From: Arthrobacter psychrochitiniphilus | Lineage (GTDB): Bacteria; Actinomycetota; Actinomycetes; Actinomycetales; Micrococcaceae | Length of the DNA: 64,000 nt | Direction: 5' to 3' | NCBI RefSeq assembly: GCF_003185915.1 | Contig: NZ_QHLZ01000010.1 | Location: 57,446-121,445 of the forward strand | Part shown: positions 56,002 to 64,000 of the stretch, piece after piece | Position numbering within the stretch: the stretch's first letter is position 1 | Layout of the letters: every line of letters starts with the position of its first letter | Notes under the pieces: model-generated | What the model was told of the DNA's origin: nothing | Databases searched by the model: none | The model's input: the letters and a program-made list of their open reading frames with translations, nothing else | Translations under genes and position numbers: made by a program

Positions 56002-57132
56002 TCAGCGCGGGACCGGCACGGTGGCCAGGATTGAGAGAAGTATCCCGTCTACGGCAACCCCGTCCATCTCGGCTTCGGGGCGCAGGGCAACACGGTGGCG
56101 GAGGGTGGGCAGCGCCAGCGCCTTGATGTCATCGGGGGTGACAAAGGCCCGCCCAGAGAGCCAGGCATACGCCCGGGCGGACTTCAAGATGGCTGTGGCC
56201 CCACGGGGCGAAACACCCAGTTGGAAAGAAGGCGCCGTGCGGGTAGCCCGCACCAAGTCCACCACATAGGCCAGGATTTCGCCCGCCACAGTGACCTGTG
56301 CAACTTCCTCACGAGCCTGCTCCAGCTCGGAGGCACCGGCCACAGGGCGTACTCCGGCGGCGTGCAGATCCTGCGGGTCAAAGCCCAAGCTGTGCCTGCG
56401 TATCACTTCAATTTCATCATCCCGGCCCGGCAGATCCATGGTGAGTTTGAGTAGGAAACGGTCCAACTGAGCTTCGGGCAGGGGGTACGTACCCTCGTAT
56501 TCGACCGGGTTCTGCGTGGCAGCCACCATGAACGGAGCCGGCAGCTTGCGCGAGATCCCATCCACGGACACCTGGTGTTCCTCCATCGCCTCCAACAAGG
56601 ACGCCTGCGTTTTGGGAGGTGTCCTGTTGATTTCATCGGCCAGCAGGATATTAGTAAACACGGGACCCTCACGGAAGGTGAAGGCAGAGGTGCTGGAATC
56701 GTAAATCAGTGAGCCTGTCACATCGCCGGGCATCAAATCCGGGGTGAACTGTACGCGTTTGGTGTCCAAACTTAACGCTGTTGACAGTGTCCGCACCAGC
56801 AGTGTCTTAGCCACACCGGGCACGCCTTCAAGGAGCACATGCCCACCGGCCAGCAACGCAATGAGCAGACCGGTCACGGTGTCATCCTGACCCACCACGG
56901 CCTTGGCCACCTCGGCACGAACCGCCAACAGGGCCAGAGCCGCCGGGCTGGGCGCGGCTGGAATCTGAGCAGACTCTGAGTACTGTGCTTGCTGCTGTGC
57001 TTGGTGTTGAGGGTAGCCGGGCTGCGCCTGAACCTGCGCCTGAGCCGGCTGCTGGTACTGCGGAGCGGCCTGAGCGGGGTAGCCGGGCTGCGGGTAGGAT
57101 TCCGGGTTCGTCTCCGGGTGGGGCATGGTCAT
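56002..57132 (-). CDS. MoxR family AAA+ ATPase
   Basis: AAA+ chaperone-like ATPase of 376 residues. A Pro/Gln/Tyr-rich N-terminus (1-55) precedes the ATPase. Walker A is EGVPGVAKTLLVRTL, Walker B is ILLADEINRTPPKTQ and sensor 1 lies in FMVAATQNPVEYEG. The second domain holds arginine-finger and lid motifs (SPRGATAILKSARAYAWL). It overlaps the DUF4350 gene by 4 bp and precedes DUF58, the standard pairing. Confidence 0.94.
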   Translation of the reverse strand: MTMPHPETNPESYPQPGYPAQAAPQYQQPAQAQVQAQPGYPQHQAQQQAQYSESAQIPAAPSPAALALLAVRAEVAKAVVGQDDTVTGLLIALLAGGHVLLEGVPGVAKTLLVRTLSTALSLDTKRVQFTPDLMPGDVTGSLIYDSSTSAFTFREGPVFTNILLADEINRTPPKTQASLLEAMEEHQVSVDGISRKLPAPFMVAATQNPVEYEGTYPLPEAQLDRFLLKLTMDLPGRDDEIEVIRRHSLGFDPQDLHAAGVRPVAGASELEQAREEVAQVTVAGEILAYVVDLVRATRTAPSFQLGVSPRGATAILKSARAYAWLSGRAFVTPDDIKALALPTLRHRVALRPEAEMDGVAVDGILLSILATVPVPR

Positions 57133-58436
57133 CGACGTGCCACTTCTTCCTCTAATGCCGCAAGTTCGGCGGCGATGGTTAACATGTCTTTTTCAGATGT
57201 GGGGGCAGCGCCCAGCAAGATGGCATGCACCTGCGTGCTGGGGCGTCTGCTCGCTATGGCGACGGCTTCTACGACTGCGGCCGGTTCGGCGCCGTGCCCC
57301 AACCGGAGGGCGTGTGCCAGCCGGGTCATGGAAGCATGCCGGAGCGTGTTTGTGGCTGTTTCGACGGCACGGGCATCCTGGTAGAGCCGGGCACGGCCAG
57401 CCATGGTTTCAGATGCCTTCACAATAACCGGCAGCGGCTCCTGCACCAGCGGCCCATTCCGGCGCCCTCGCCACAGTGCACCCACCACGGCCACCAGCAT
57501 GAGCCACGCAGCGGCTGGGAACATCCACGTCGGGGTCAGCTCAGCTAGGCTGGGCGGGCTTTGTGCCGGTGGAATGTCATTGAGTGAAGCCGTGTACCAG
57601 AGCAGCTCAGGCCTACTGCCCAGCAACCGGAACGTCAGGGCAGCATTTCCTGCCTGGTCCAGGTAGTGGTTATTCACGACGCCGGAAAACCCCAGCGCGA
57701 AGATGTCACCGGAGCTGTTACTCGCCAAGAGACCTCCTCCCGCCGGGCTGCTCCCGCTGGCAGGGCTAAAGCAGGTCTGTGCACCCTTGTAGAGCCGCAG
57801 GGTTCCCGAGGGTGGGCCCTCATTCAGGGCTGAGGTTGTTCCGCCACCGCTGATGGAGCGAGCGGCTTGGGCGTCGGCATTGGTGCAGCCCGCGTCTACC
57901 CGAGAACTGCCGGCTGTGCTGCCGGCTGCGCTGAAGTCTGGGCTGAGGCGCTTCAATGTCAAGGGTCCGGGGGTGATGGCTAGCAGCCGGGAACCATTTT
58001 CTTCCACGGAAGCTGCCAGTTCCGAAACCTGGGCTGGGGTGAGAATATTTCTTGGGTCGTAAAACAACACGGTGCTGGCACCGTACGCGTTGTGAGATAG
58101 GGCTGCTGTTGTCTTGGCCAGGGAATCCGTGGCCATGACATTGACTCCCTGATTCTCCAGTACTGACGCCGCTGCCTGGGCTCCGGCGGGAGCGGGGTTA
58201 TTGATAGCCAGAGCGTCAAGACTGCGGTTTCCTGAAGTGGCTGCAAGGAACGTCAGTACTGACAACAGCACAAACACTGCCCCGACAATGAGCCAGAACC
58301 GCCAGTGTCGCCACCAGTGGGCCAGCCGCTGCCGTGGGGTGCTGTTCTCGGCCTGGAATACGGGACCGTTGCTACTTTCTGGGACAGCGAGAGCAGATGC
58401 GGTTGATTCTATTGCCGCGGGCAGGGGAGCGGTCAC
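57129..58436 (-). CDS. DUF4350 domain-containing membrane protein
   Basis: Protein of 435 residues with a membrane span near 48-70 and another near 310-330, with an extracytoplasmic domain between them (NAYGASTVLFYDPRNILTPA, ISGGGTTSALNEG). DUF4350 proteins occur in MoxR-DUF58 loci and have a glutamine-amidotransferase-like fold without proven activity. Overlaps of 4 bp on both sides show tight coupling. Confidence 0.88.
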   Translation of the reverse strand: MTAPLPAAIESTASALAVPESSNGPVFQAENSTPRQRLAHWWRHWRFWLIVGAVFVLLSVLTFLAATSGNRSLDALAINNPAPAGAQAAASVLENQGVNVMATDSLAKTTAALSHNAYGASTVLFYDPRNILTPAQVSELAASVEENGSRLLAITPGPLTLKRLSPDFSAAGSTAGSSRVDAGCTNADAQAARSISGGGTTSALNEGPPSGTLRLYKGAQTCFSPASGSSPAGGGLLASNSSGDIFALGFSGVVNNHYLDQAGNAALTFRLLGSRPELLWYTASLNDIPPAQSPPSLAELTPTWMFPAAAWLMLVAVVGALWRGRRNGPLVQEPLPVIVKASETMAGRARLYQDARAVETATNTLRHASMTRLAHALRLGHGAEPAAVVEAVAIASRRPSTQVHAILLGAAPTSEKDMLTIAAELAALEEEVARR

Positions 58437-59107
58437 GGGGCTACCCCCGCGAAGTTATCTGCGTAGACAGGCGTTGTTTGCGCCATGGCAGTATCAGTGG
58501 CCAGTAATTGTTCATACATGGACGCGGTGGGCGGCACTTTTCCATAGCGAACTCCCGCGAAGAGGCTGGCTGAGCGCTGAATTTCGGTGCGCAGACCAGG
58601 AAAGGCCAGTCCCAGTTCGGTGGCAATTTCCACTGCGGTGCGGCCAGGGGTTCGGGCCGTGACATCACGTTCTTCACCGGCCCGGGCCAGGGCGCGGAAC
58701 GCTTCATTGACCGCTGTCTGGAAATCGCCTGCCTGCGCGGCGGTCTTGGCCAGTTGGCGGTGTTGTTGGGCAGAGAGGGTCTGATCGGGGGAAAAGACTG
58801 CCTTGGCCTCTGCCTTTTTGCGGTTCAACCGCGGCCGGATGATCAAGATGATGGCCAGCACGGCCAGCAGTACCAGCCCAATGGTGATTGCCAGGCCCAG
58901 GTTTCCGGCTGGTGAACCCACTTTTGAAAGGAACTCCCTCAACGCGCGTCCCAAGAGGTCCAGGATTTGCTGTGCCAAACCGGGTTTGGCGTCCTGATAG
59001 GCCTGTTTGGCCAGTTCTTCAGCAGCCCAACGGCGTGCTTGGTCAGCCCCCGGGGTGACGGGGACTTCTAGAGGAAGAAGGGTCAATGGCAAGGATAGGG
59101 AGACCAA
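58433..59107 (-). CDS. DUF4129 domain-containing protein
   Basis: Membrane protein of 224 residues. An extracytoplasmic N-terminal part (ARRWAAEELAKQAYQDAKPG) is followed by one span near 75-97 and a cytoplasmic DUF4129 domain (AQAGDFQTAVNEAFRALAR, with RTAVEIATELG). It is part of the MoxR operon; the family often accompanies transglutaminase-like proteins, none of which is seen here. Confidence 0.9.
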   Translation of the reverse strand: MVSLSLPLTLLPLEVPVTPGADQARRWAAEELAKQAYQDAKPGLAQQILDLLGRALREFLSKVGSPAGNLGLAITIGLVLLAVLAIILIIRPRLNRKKAEAKAVFSPDQTLSAQQHRQLAKTAAQAGDFQTAVNEAFRALARAGEERDVTARTPGRTAVEIATELGLAFPGLRTEIQRSASLFAGVRYGKVPPTASMYEQLLATDTAMAQTTPVYADNFAGVAP

Positions 59108-59123
59108 GAGGAGCGCCCGGCGG

Positions 59124-60659
59124 TCAGTAGTTGCCGGGGTACTGGGAGGGATCCGGTGCGGGCCCGCCCGGGATCAGGCCGGCGGGGACAGGAGAACCGG
59201 GGATCCCGCCGTCGTCCTTGCCGCTTTCAGATTCCTTGAGCAAAATGATGTCGAAACCGTCGCGGCGCATGCGCAGATCCACATAGATCAGGGCCATGAC
59301 ACCGGTCTGGAATGCGAGCGTGATGGCTCCGACAAGGGCTCCGATGGCAGCCGAGATGACTTGGGCGATGATGGTCTGCATCAGAGCCTGTTCCGCGGTG
59401 GCCTGCACGCTCATCATGCCCATAATGAGGCCCACGATGAAGCTGACAGGGGTCGTGATGACTGCACCAATGATGGAGGCGATGATCGCGGCCAGAATGG
59501 CTACCCCAAACGTCCTCCACCAGTTGCGCGAAGTCAACTGCCACGAGCGTTTCACAGCGTCAAATGCGCCAATGTTCTCCACCACTATTGCGGCAGGGGC
59601 AACCAGTAACTTGGTACCGATCCAGACCGCCACAGCCACAAACGGCAGGCTGAGCAGGATGGCCAGGCCAACGGCTGCCAAAGCTGCGGAGTCGGAGCCC
59701 GTGGAACCCACGGAAATCACCAGAACAACTACTAGGGCGCCATAAATCAGTACGGCCAGCAAGGATGCCGCGGCGTACAGGACCGCCAGTAATAGCAGGC
59801 TGCCAATGCGCGGCTTGGTCAGCTGCCACATCTGCCCAAAAGTGGTTTTCCGGTTGAGCACTGACCGAACCACGGGAACCACCAACGCGCCCTGCAGCAC
59901 CATTTGCAGCAGGGTGGACAAGAACACCGTCACCACTATGGATATAGAGAATCCCAACAGCGAACTAACAAGGAAATCCATGTCAGCGGGGTTGTTCTCG
60001 TCGAAGAACACGGTTCCGTCCATCATGCCGAACACGAACTTGCCTAAAGCCAGGAACATGATCAGAAGCGTGGCTGCCACGGTGATTAGCTGGAAGATCA
60101 GGGCCGAGCCGAACATGGCCTTGCCGTTGCGGCGGGCAGCCTGGAAAGCCCCGTCCAGGATCTCACCCAACCCCAAAGGCCGTAGCGGGATGACGCCGGG
60201 CTTGGGTGGGGCCAAGTACGTGTTGTATCCGGGCTGGGGCTGGCCCGGGTATTGCGGCTGCCCAGGGTACTGAGGCTGGCCCGGGTATTGGGGGAGGGGC
60301 TGCTGGGGCTGGCCGTACTGTCCCCACTGAGGTTGCTGGGGCTGGCCGGGGTATTGCGATGCAGGTTGCTGAGGTTGCTGAGGTTGCTGGGACTGGCCGG
60401 CGTATTGTCCCCACTGAGGTTGCTGCGGCTGCTGGTGTTGCTGGGGTTGGCCGGGGTATTGGGATGCAGGGTACTGAGGCGCGGGCTGCTGAGCCGGGCC
60501 CGGGTACTGCGGTTGTTGGGCAGGCTGCTGCGGTTGCTGTGCAGGGTACTGCGGTTGCCCACCCTGCCCCGGCTGACCTGGGACGCCACCCTGCCCCGGC
60601 TGACCGGCTTGGTCGGCGTGATCTGGCTGGTCTTGTTGTCCCTGTGATTCCTGCGTCAT
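59124..60659 (-). CDS. membrane protein with Pro/Gln/Tyr-rich N-terminus (GPD-membrane-domain-like)
   Basis: Protein of 511 residues and first gene of the MoxR operon. The N-terminal 170 residues are a repeat of PQQPQ, QYPGQ and WGQY units. The C-terminal part has about six spans (starting near 205) and resembles the membrane domain found beside glycerophosphodiester phosphodiesterases: [20 protein letters not shown], then [20 protein letters not shown]. There is no catalytic phosphodiesterase domain. ATG 60659 is used, four bases after GGGAG. It is divergent from mtrA. Confidence 0.85.
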   Translation of the reverse strand: MTQESQGQQDQPDHADQAGQPGQGGVPGQPGQGGQPQYPAQQPQQPAQQPQYPGPAQQPAPQYPASQYPGQPQQHQQPQQPQWGQYAGQSQQPQQPQQPASQYPGQPQQPQWGQYGQPQQPLPQYPGQPQYPGQPQYPGQPQPGYNTYLAPPKPGVIPLRPLGLGEILDGAFQAARRNGKAMFGSALIFQLITVAATLLIMFLALGKFVFGMMDGTVFFDENNPADMDFLVSSLLGFSISIVVTVFLSTLLQMVLQGALVVPVVRSVLNRKTTFGQMWQLTKPRIGSLLLLAVLYAAASLLAVLIYGALVVVLVISVGSTGSDSAALAAVGLAILLSLPFVAVAVWIGTKLLVAPAAIVVENIGAFDAVKRSWQLTSRNWWRTFGVAILAAIIASIIGAVITTPVSFIVGLIMGMMSVQATAEQALMQTIIAQVISAAIGALVGAITLAFQTGVMALIYVDLRMRRDGFDIILLKESESGKDDGGIPGSPVPAGLIPGGPAPDPSQYPGNY

Positions 60660-60934
60660 CATGCTCCCTGAAATTTTCCCCGTGAAATTCGTGTACTGCA
60701 GTGTTAAACGGCGGGTCTGCGCCGCGAGATCCAACTAAAATCTAAGAGCCGAAAGTGAGGCCAAGAAACCAATCTAGGTGCGCAGCGGAATCAGCCCGTT
60801 GCTACGTCCATCATCAAACCCTATCGGGAAGAACCCTCTTTACCCTGTGAATTACAGGGCATGACCGAAACTATTGCAGTGCTCTGTGGAGCGTCGATGG
60901 GGTCTTTGGGCCGTTGATAGGCAAATATAGAGGT
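60660..60934. other. 275-bp divergent intergenic region (MoxR operon / mtrA)
   Basis: Holds the promoters of both operons. I could not pick out a convincing -10/-35 pair or a pair of GTAAC boxes typical of MtrA sites. Confidence 0.4.
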
Positions 60935-61609
60935 ATGAAGGCACGTATTTTAGTTGTTGACGATGACGAAGCACTGGCCGAGATGATTGGCATTGTTCTG
61001 CGCAATGACGGGTTTGACCCGGTTTTTTGTGCCGATGGCGCCAAGGCCCTGGAAATTTTCCAGTCCAGCAAGCCCGATCTGGTCCTGCTGGACTTGATGC
61101 TGCCCGGAATTGATGGCATTGAAATTTGCCGCCTGATCCGTGGCGAATCTGATGTGCCCATTGTGATGCTGACGGCTAAATCCGATACCTCGGATGTGGT
61201 GCGTGGGCTCGAATCTGGTGCCGATGATTATGTGGCCAAACCCTTTAAGCCCGCAGAGTTGGTAGCCCGTGTCCGTGCCCGGCTGCGTCCCGGCGATGTC
61301 AAGGCCCCTGAAACCCTTGTTATCGGCGAGATCAGCATCGATGTGGCCGGGCATTCCGTGCGCCGCGCCGGGGAGCGGATTTCCCTGACCCCGCTGGAGT
61401 TTGACCTCCTGGTTGCCCTGGCCCGCAAGCCGTGGCAGGTATTTTCCCGCGAGCTGTTGTTGGAACAGGTGTGGGGTTACCGCCACGCTGCTGACACGCG
61501 CCTGGTCAACGTCCACGTTCAGCGTCTGCGCTCCAAGATTGAACGCGATCCCGAGGCTCCCGAAGTGGTTCTGACGGTTCGCGGTGTTGGCTACAAGGCC
61601 GGGCAGTAA
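60935..61609 (+). CDS. mtrA: response regulator MtrA
   Basis: OmpR-type response regulator of 224 residues. The receiver domain has the acidic pocket VVDDDE, the phosphoacceptor D53 in LVLLDLMLPGIDG, the switch Thr in MLTAKSD and the Lys in YVAKPF. The C-terminal winged helix recognises DNA (SRELLLEQVWGYRHAADTRL). MtrA controls cell-wall and division genes in actinobacteria. ATG 60935 with AGAGG just before it gives the conserved N-terminus. Confidence 0.95.
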   Translation: MKARILVVDDDEALAEMIGIVLRNDGFDPVFCADGAKALEIFQSSKPDLVLLDLMLPGIDGIEICRLIRGESDVPIVMLTAKSDTSDVVRGLESGADDYVAKPFKPAELVARVRARLRPGDVKAPETLVIGEISIDVAGHSVRRAGERISLTPLEFDLLVALARKPWQVFSRELLLEQVWGYRHAADTRLVNVHVQRLRSKIERDPEAPEVVLTVRGVGYKAGQ

Positions 61610-61643
61610 GCGCTGAATCCCGTGCGCCTCGAGTGAGCAAGCC

Positions 61644-63548
61644 ATGAGTGAAGAGCCGCAGCCGCACGACGTCGGAGATTTGGCTGCCCCGGATTTTGAG
61701 GCTGACACTGTGCCCGCCACGGATAACAACGCGCACGGAGTAGTTATCTCACTGCTCGCCAAGGCCCTTGGTCTTCTGGCTGCGGCAGGCCGTTTCGTGG
61801 CGCAATTTTTTGCTTGGATTAGGCGCTGGTGGACGCGGCGTTGGCGCGTGTCCTTGCAGTTCCGCACGGTTGCCACCACCTTGATCATTGCCTCCGTGGC
61901 TGTGGTGGGTGTTGGCGGCTACCTGGCCGGACAGATTTCCAATGGACTCTTCCAGGAGCGGCTCACTCAGGCGCAACAAGAATCCGCCCGTGGCGCCACG
62001 CAAGTTCAGGAGAGTTTTTCCAACGCGAGCCTGAGCGATCAGCCGCGTGTGTCCACCTATGTGGGGGACACCTTGCGGTTGTTGGAAGTGGGTGGCGCAG
62101 ACGATAACCGCAAGTACCTGATGGTGAAGATTCCCGGCCAAACTAGCCGCCTTGCCGTCAGCTCCTCGGACTCCGGCGGTGTCACTACTGCCATCATCCC
62201 GGACGAGCTCCGTGAGGCAGTCCAAAGCGATCCCGACGGCCAGTTCTGGCAGTCAATAGCGCTGCCCACGGGCGAGTCCGGATTCAGCCCGGCCGTTGTG
62301 GTGGGCAGCCAAGTGGAACTGCTGCGCACCCACTACGAGCTGTACATGATCTATGACCTGAACACCGCCCAGATGACGTTGAACTACATTCAGTCAGTGT
62401 TGTGGCTGGCCGGTGGGATTCTGCTGCTGCTCATTGGTGTCATCATCTGGTACGTCACACGGACCGTGGTGAAGCCTGTCAGTGAGGCAGCCGCCGTGTC
62501 AGAAAAATTGGCGGCCGGTGAGCTTGAAGAACGGATGGCCGTCAGTGGTGAGGATGAAATGGCCCGCTTGGCCACCTCATTCAATAAAATGGCCACCTCC
62601 TTGCAGGATCAGATCACCGCACTCGGTGCGCTTTCAGAGATGCAGCAGCGTTTCGTCTCGGACGTCTCCCACGAACTGCGCACACCGCTGACCACAGTGC
62701 GCATGGCCGCTGAGGTACTCTTCGATGCCCGCGAGGATTTTGACCCCATCAATAAACGCTCCTCCGAGCTGCTTTTCCACCAGGTGGAGCGTTTTGAGCT
62801 GCTACTGGCTGATCTGTTGGAAATTTCCCGCTTTGATGCTGGTGTGGCAGATCTGGATGTGGAGTCGTTGGATATTTTCTCCGTCATCCATTCAGTCATT
62901 GACGGGGCTATGCCAGTGGCCGAGGCGAACAAGGCAGAGCTTTCTGTGGTGACCCGCCTGCGCAGCCACAAGTGCGTGGTGGAGATGGATTCGCGCCGGA
63001 TTGACAGGATTCTACGCAACCTGGTGCTGAATGCGGTGGAGCACAGCGAAGGAAACCCGGTGAAGATTTACGTCTCAGCGGACGAGAGCGCTGTAGCCGT
63101 GGCCGTGCGTGACTACGGCATCGGAATGTCTCCGGCGGCTCTTGGCCACGTCTTTGACAGGTTCTGGCGCGCAGATTCGGCCCGTGCCCGTACCACAGGC
63201 GGCAGCGGTTTGGGGCTCTCCATCGCGATGGAGGACGCCCGCCTGCATGATGGCTGGTTGGATGCCTGGGGCGTCATTGGAGAAGGCTCCTGTTTCCGCC
63301 TCACACTGCCGCGCAAACGTGGCACAGTTCTGACCCATTCACCGGTTCCGCTACCTCCCGACGGCGGCCAGGCCGGCAGTTCCAGTACGCTAAACACCTC
63401 CCCAGTTCTGACCCACACCGGTGCGCTGGGGGTTGTGGGAGCCCTGGGCAGTATTAAGTCCGTGCCCGAGGCGGCTAAGAACCAGGAAAAGCGCGGACCC
63501 GATCCCGAAGATCCGGGAATCACTAGTTCTGAAAAGGTGAATCGCTGA
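61644..63548 (+). CDS. mtrB: sensor histidine kinase MtrB
   Basis: Membrane sensor of 634 residues and partner of MtrA. Spans lie near 75-97 and 250-272, enclosing an extracytoplasmic sensor. A HAMP domain (about 275-325) is followed by the dimerisation/phosphoacceptor domain with H343 in VSDVSHELRTPLTTVRM. The ATPase domain has LRNLVLNAVEHSEG and RDYGIGMSP, with TGGSGLGLSIA. The last 80 residues are a low-complexity tail. It starts 34 bp after mtrA, and its TGA overlaps the lpqB ATG by one base. Confidence 0.95.
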   Translation: MSEEPQPHDVGDLAAPDFEADTVPATDNNAHGVVISLLAKALGLLAAAGRFVAQFFAWIRRWWTRRWRVSLQFRTVATTLIIASVAVVGVGGYLAGQISNGLFQERLTQAQQESARGATQVQESFSNASLSDQPRVSTYVGDTLRLLEVGGADDNRKYLMVKIPGQTSRLAVSSSDSGGVTTAIIPDELREAVQSDPDGQFWQSIALPTGESGFSPAVVVGSQVELLRTHYELYMIYDLNTAQMTLNYIQSVLWLAGGILLLLIGVIIWYVTRTVVKPVSEAAAVSEKLAAGELEERMAVSGEDEMARLATSFNKMATSLQDQITALGALSEMQQRFVSDVSHELRTPLTTVRMAAEVLFDAREDFDPINKRSSELLFHQVERFELLLADLLEISRFDAGVADLDVESLDIFSVIHSVIDGAMPVAEANKAELSVVTRLRSHKCVVEMDSRRIDRILRNLVLNAVEHSEGNPVKIYVSADESAVAVAVRDYGIGMSPAALGHVFDRFWRADSARARTTGGSGLGLSIAMEDARLHDGWLDAWGVIGEGSCFRLTLPRKRGTVLTHSPVPLPPDGGQAGSSSTLNTSPVLTHTGALGVVGALGSIKSVPEAAKNQEKRGPDPEDPGITSSEKVNR

Positions 63549-63923
63549 TGGGTATCACGGCAAGAACAGCTCAGCACCCGGCGGCCCACACTCGTCGTCC
63601 GGCGGCCCACACTCGTCGTCCGGCGGCCCACACCAGGCGGAACTGGCCGGTGGCGCTGTGGGCCATGGCCGTCGTCGTACTTCTGGCGGTGAGCGGCTGC
63701 GCCACCATCCCCATGCAGGGGCCCGTGGGTAAAAGTGATCCGCTGGCGCCACGGAACAACTCCGTCAATGTGAGCCTGCAGCAGTTTTCCCCCGTGGATG
63801 GAGCCTCGCCGGAGAGCATTATTCGCGGTTTCATTGACTCCGGAACAGGTGTGAGTGACGACTTTCAGGTGGCCCGGCAATATCTGACGCCAGCGCTGGC
63901 ACAGTCATGGGCGCCGGATAAGC
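63548..63923 (+). pseudogene. lpqB: lpqB, 5' part, interrupted by an insertion sequence
   Basis: Start of the MtrAB accessory lipoprotein LpqB. The lipobox is LAVSGC after a hydrophobic segment, and the body SVNVSLQQFSPVDGASPESI and ARQYLTPALAQSWAPDKR matches LpqB. Full-length LpqB has about 580 residues. Here the match ends at about residue 125, where a sequence resembling an ISL3-family terminus begins. The open frame runs on to TGA 63956 through foreign sequence. Three copies of a 7-residue unit (PAAHTRR) precede the membrane segment. Confidence 0.8.
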
Positions 63924-64000
63924 GGCTCTTCAGAATTAAGAGTGTAGTTTCGGTCTGAATCCGCCTGATTCGAGCAGTGACCTGGCGACGTAGTTGGTGA
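63924..64000. mobile_element. probable left end of an ISL3-family insertion sequence
   Basis: From 63924 the sequence reads GGCTCTTCAGAATTAAGAGT and continues GTAGTTTCGG, which resembles the terminal inverted repeats of ISL3-family elements of corynebacteria and arthrobacters (starting GGCTCTTC). The position coincides with the loss of LpqB similarity. The transposase gene lies beyond the window. The 8 bp just before the junction, GGATAAGC, are the predicted target duplication. Confidence 0.7.

Overview
The window is chromosomal DNA from a high-GC actinobacterium, most likely Arthrobacter or a close relative in the Micrococcaceae. The evidence is the actinobacterial mtrA-mtrB-lpqB locus, the block etfB-etfA / cysteine desulfurase / mnmA / MetE-like protein (an order I recall from mycobacteria), an initiator tRNA with encoded CCA, and frequent GTG/TTG starts with 4-bp ATGA/GTGA overlaps. 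It begins inside a cardiolipin synthase gene and ends inside what looks like an ISL3-type insertion sequence interrupting lpqB.

Region 1 (1-12.8 kb) is a beta-oxidation locus. A crotonase-tetR operon (minus) diverges from a thiolase / FadB-type fusion / dienoyl-CoA isomerase operon (plus) across a perfect 21-bp palindrome. Both acyl-CoA ligase genes flanking it are decayed, so the locus appears to have lost its own substrate-activation step. An MBL-fold hydrolase and a MarR regulator follow, separated by a cluster of TATCCCAC-type repeats.

Region 2 (13-19 kb) has a cytochrome b561-like membrane protein, then a compact valine-degradation operon (isobutyryl-CoA dehydrogenase, 3-hydroxyisobutyryl-CoA hydrolase, 3-hydroxyisobutyrate dehydrogenase, enoyl-CoA hydratase), tRNA-fMet and a gene remnant.

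Region 3 (19-31 kb) carries a translationally coupled molybdate operon (HTH-TOBE protein, modA, modB, modC), an aldo/keto reductase, PspA, a TPM-domain envelope protein, an HtrA-like protease and a LolD/FtsX-type ABC exporter.

Region 4 (31-54.7 kb) holds etfBA, a decayed DUF559-type gene, methyltransferases, a J-domain protein, a lipoprotein and DUF2855. It also has a four-gene pterin/folate-like operon (folE, FAD reductase, folP2-type protein, RibD_C reductase) divergent from a cysteine-rich HTH regulator. Cysteine desulfurase, mnmA, an oligopeptide-type ABC operon, chorismate mutase and a MetE-like protein complete the region.

Region 5 (54.7-64 kb) is a MoxR-DUF58-DUF4350-DUF4129 membrane operon divergent from mtrA-mtrB-lpqB.

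Most of the window is ordinary chromosome. The points most worth a second look are the accessory pterin operon with its putative Fe-S regulator, the apparent IS insertion in lpqB, the loss of both ligases from an otherwise intact beta-oxidation locus, and several unrelated palindromic repeat families at operon ends.
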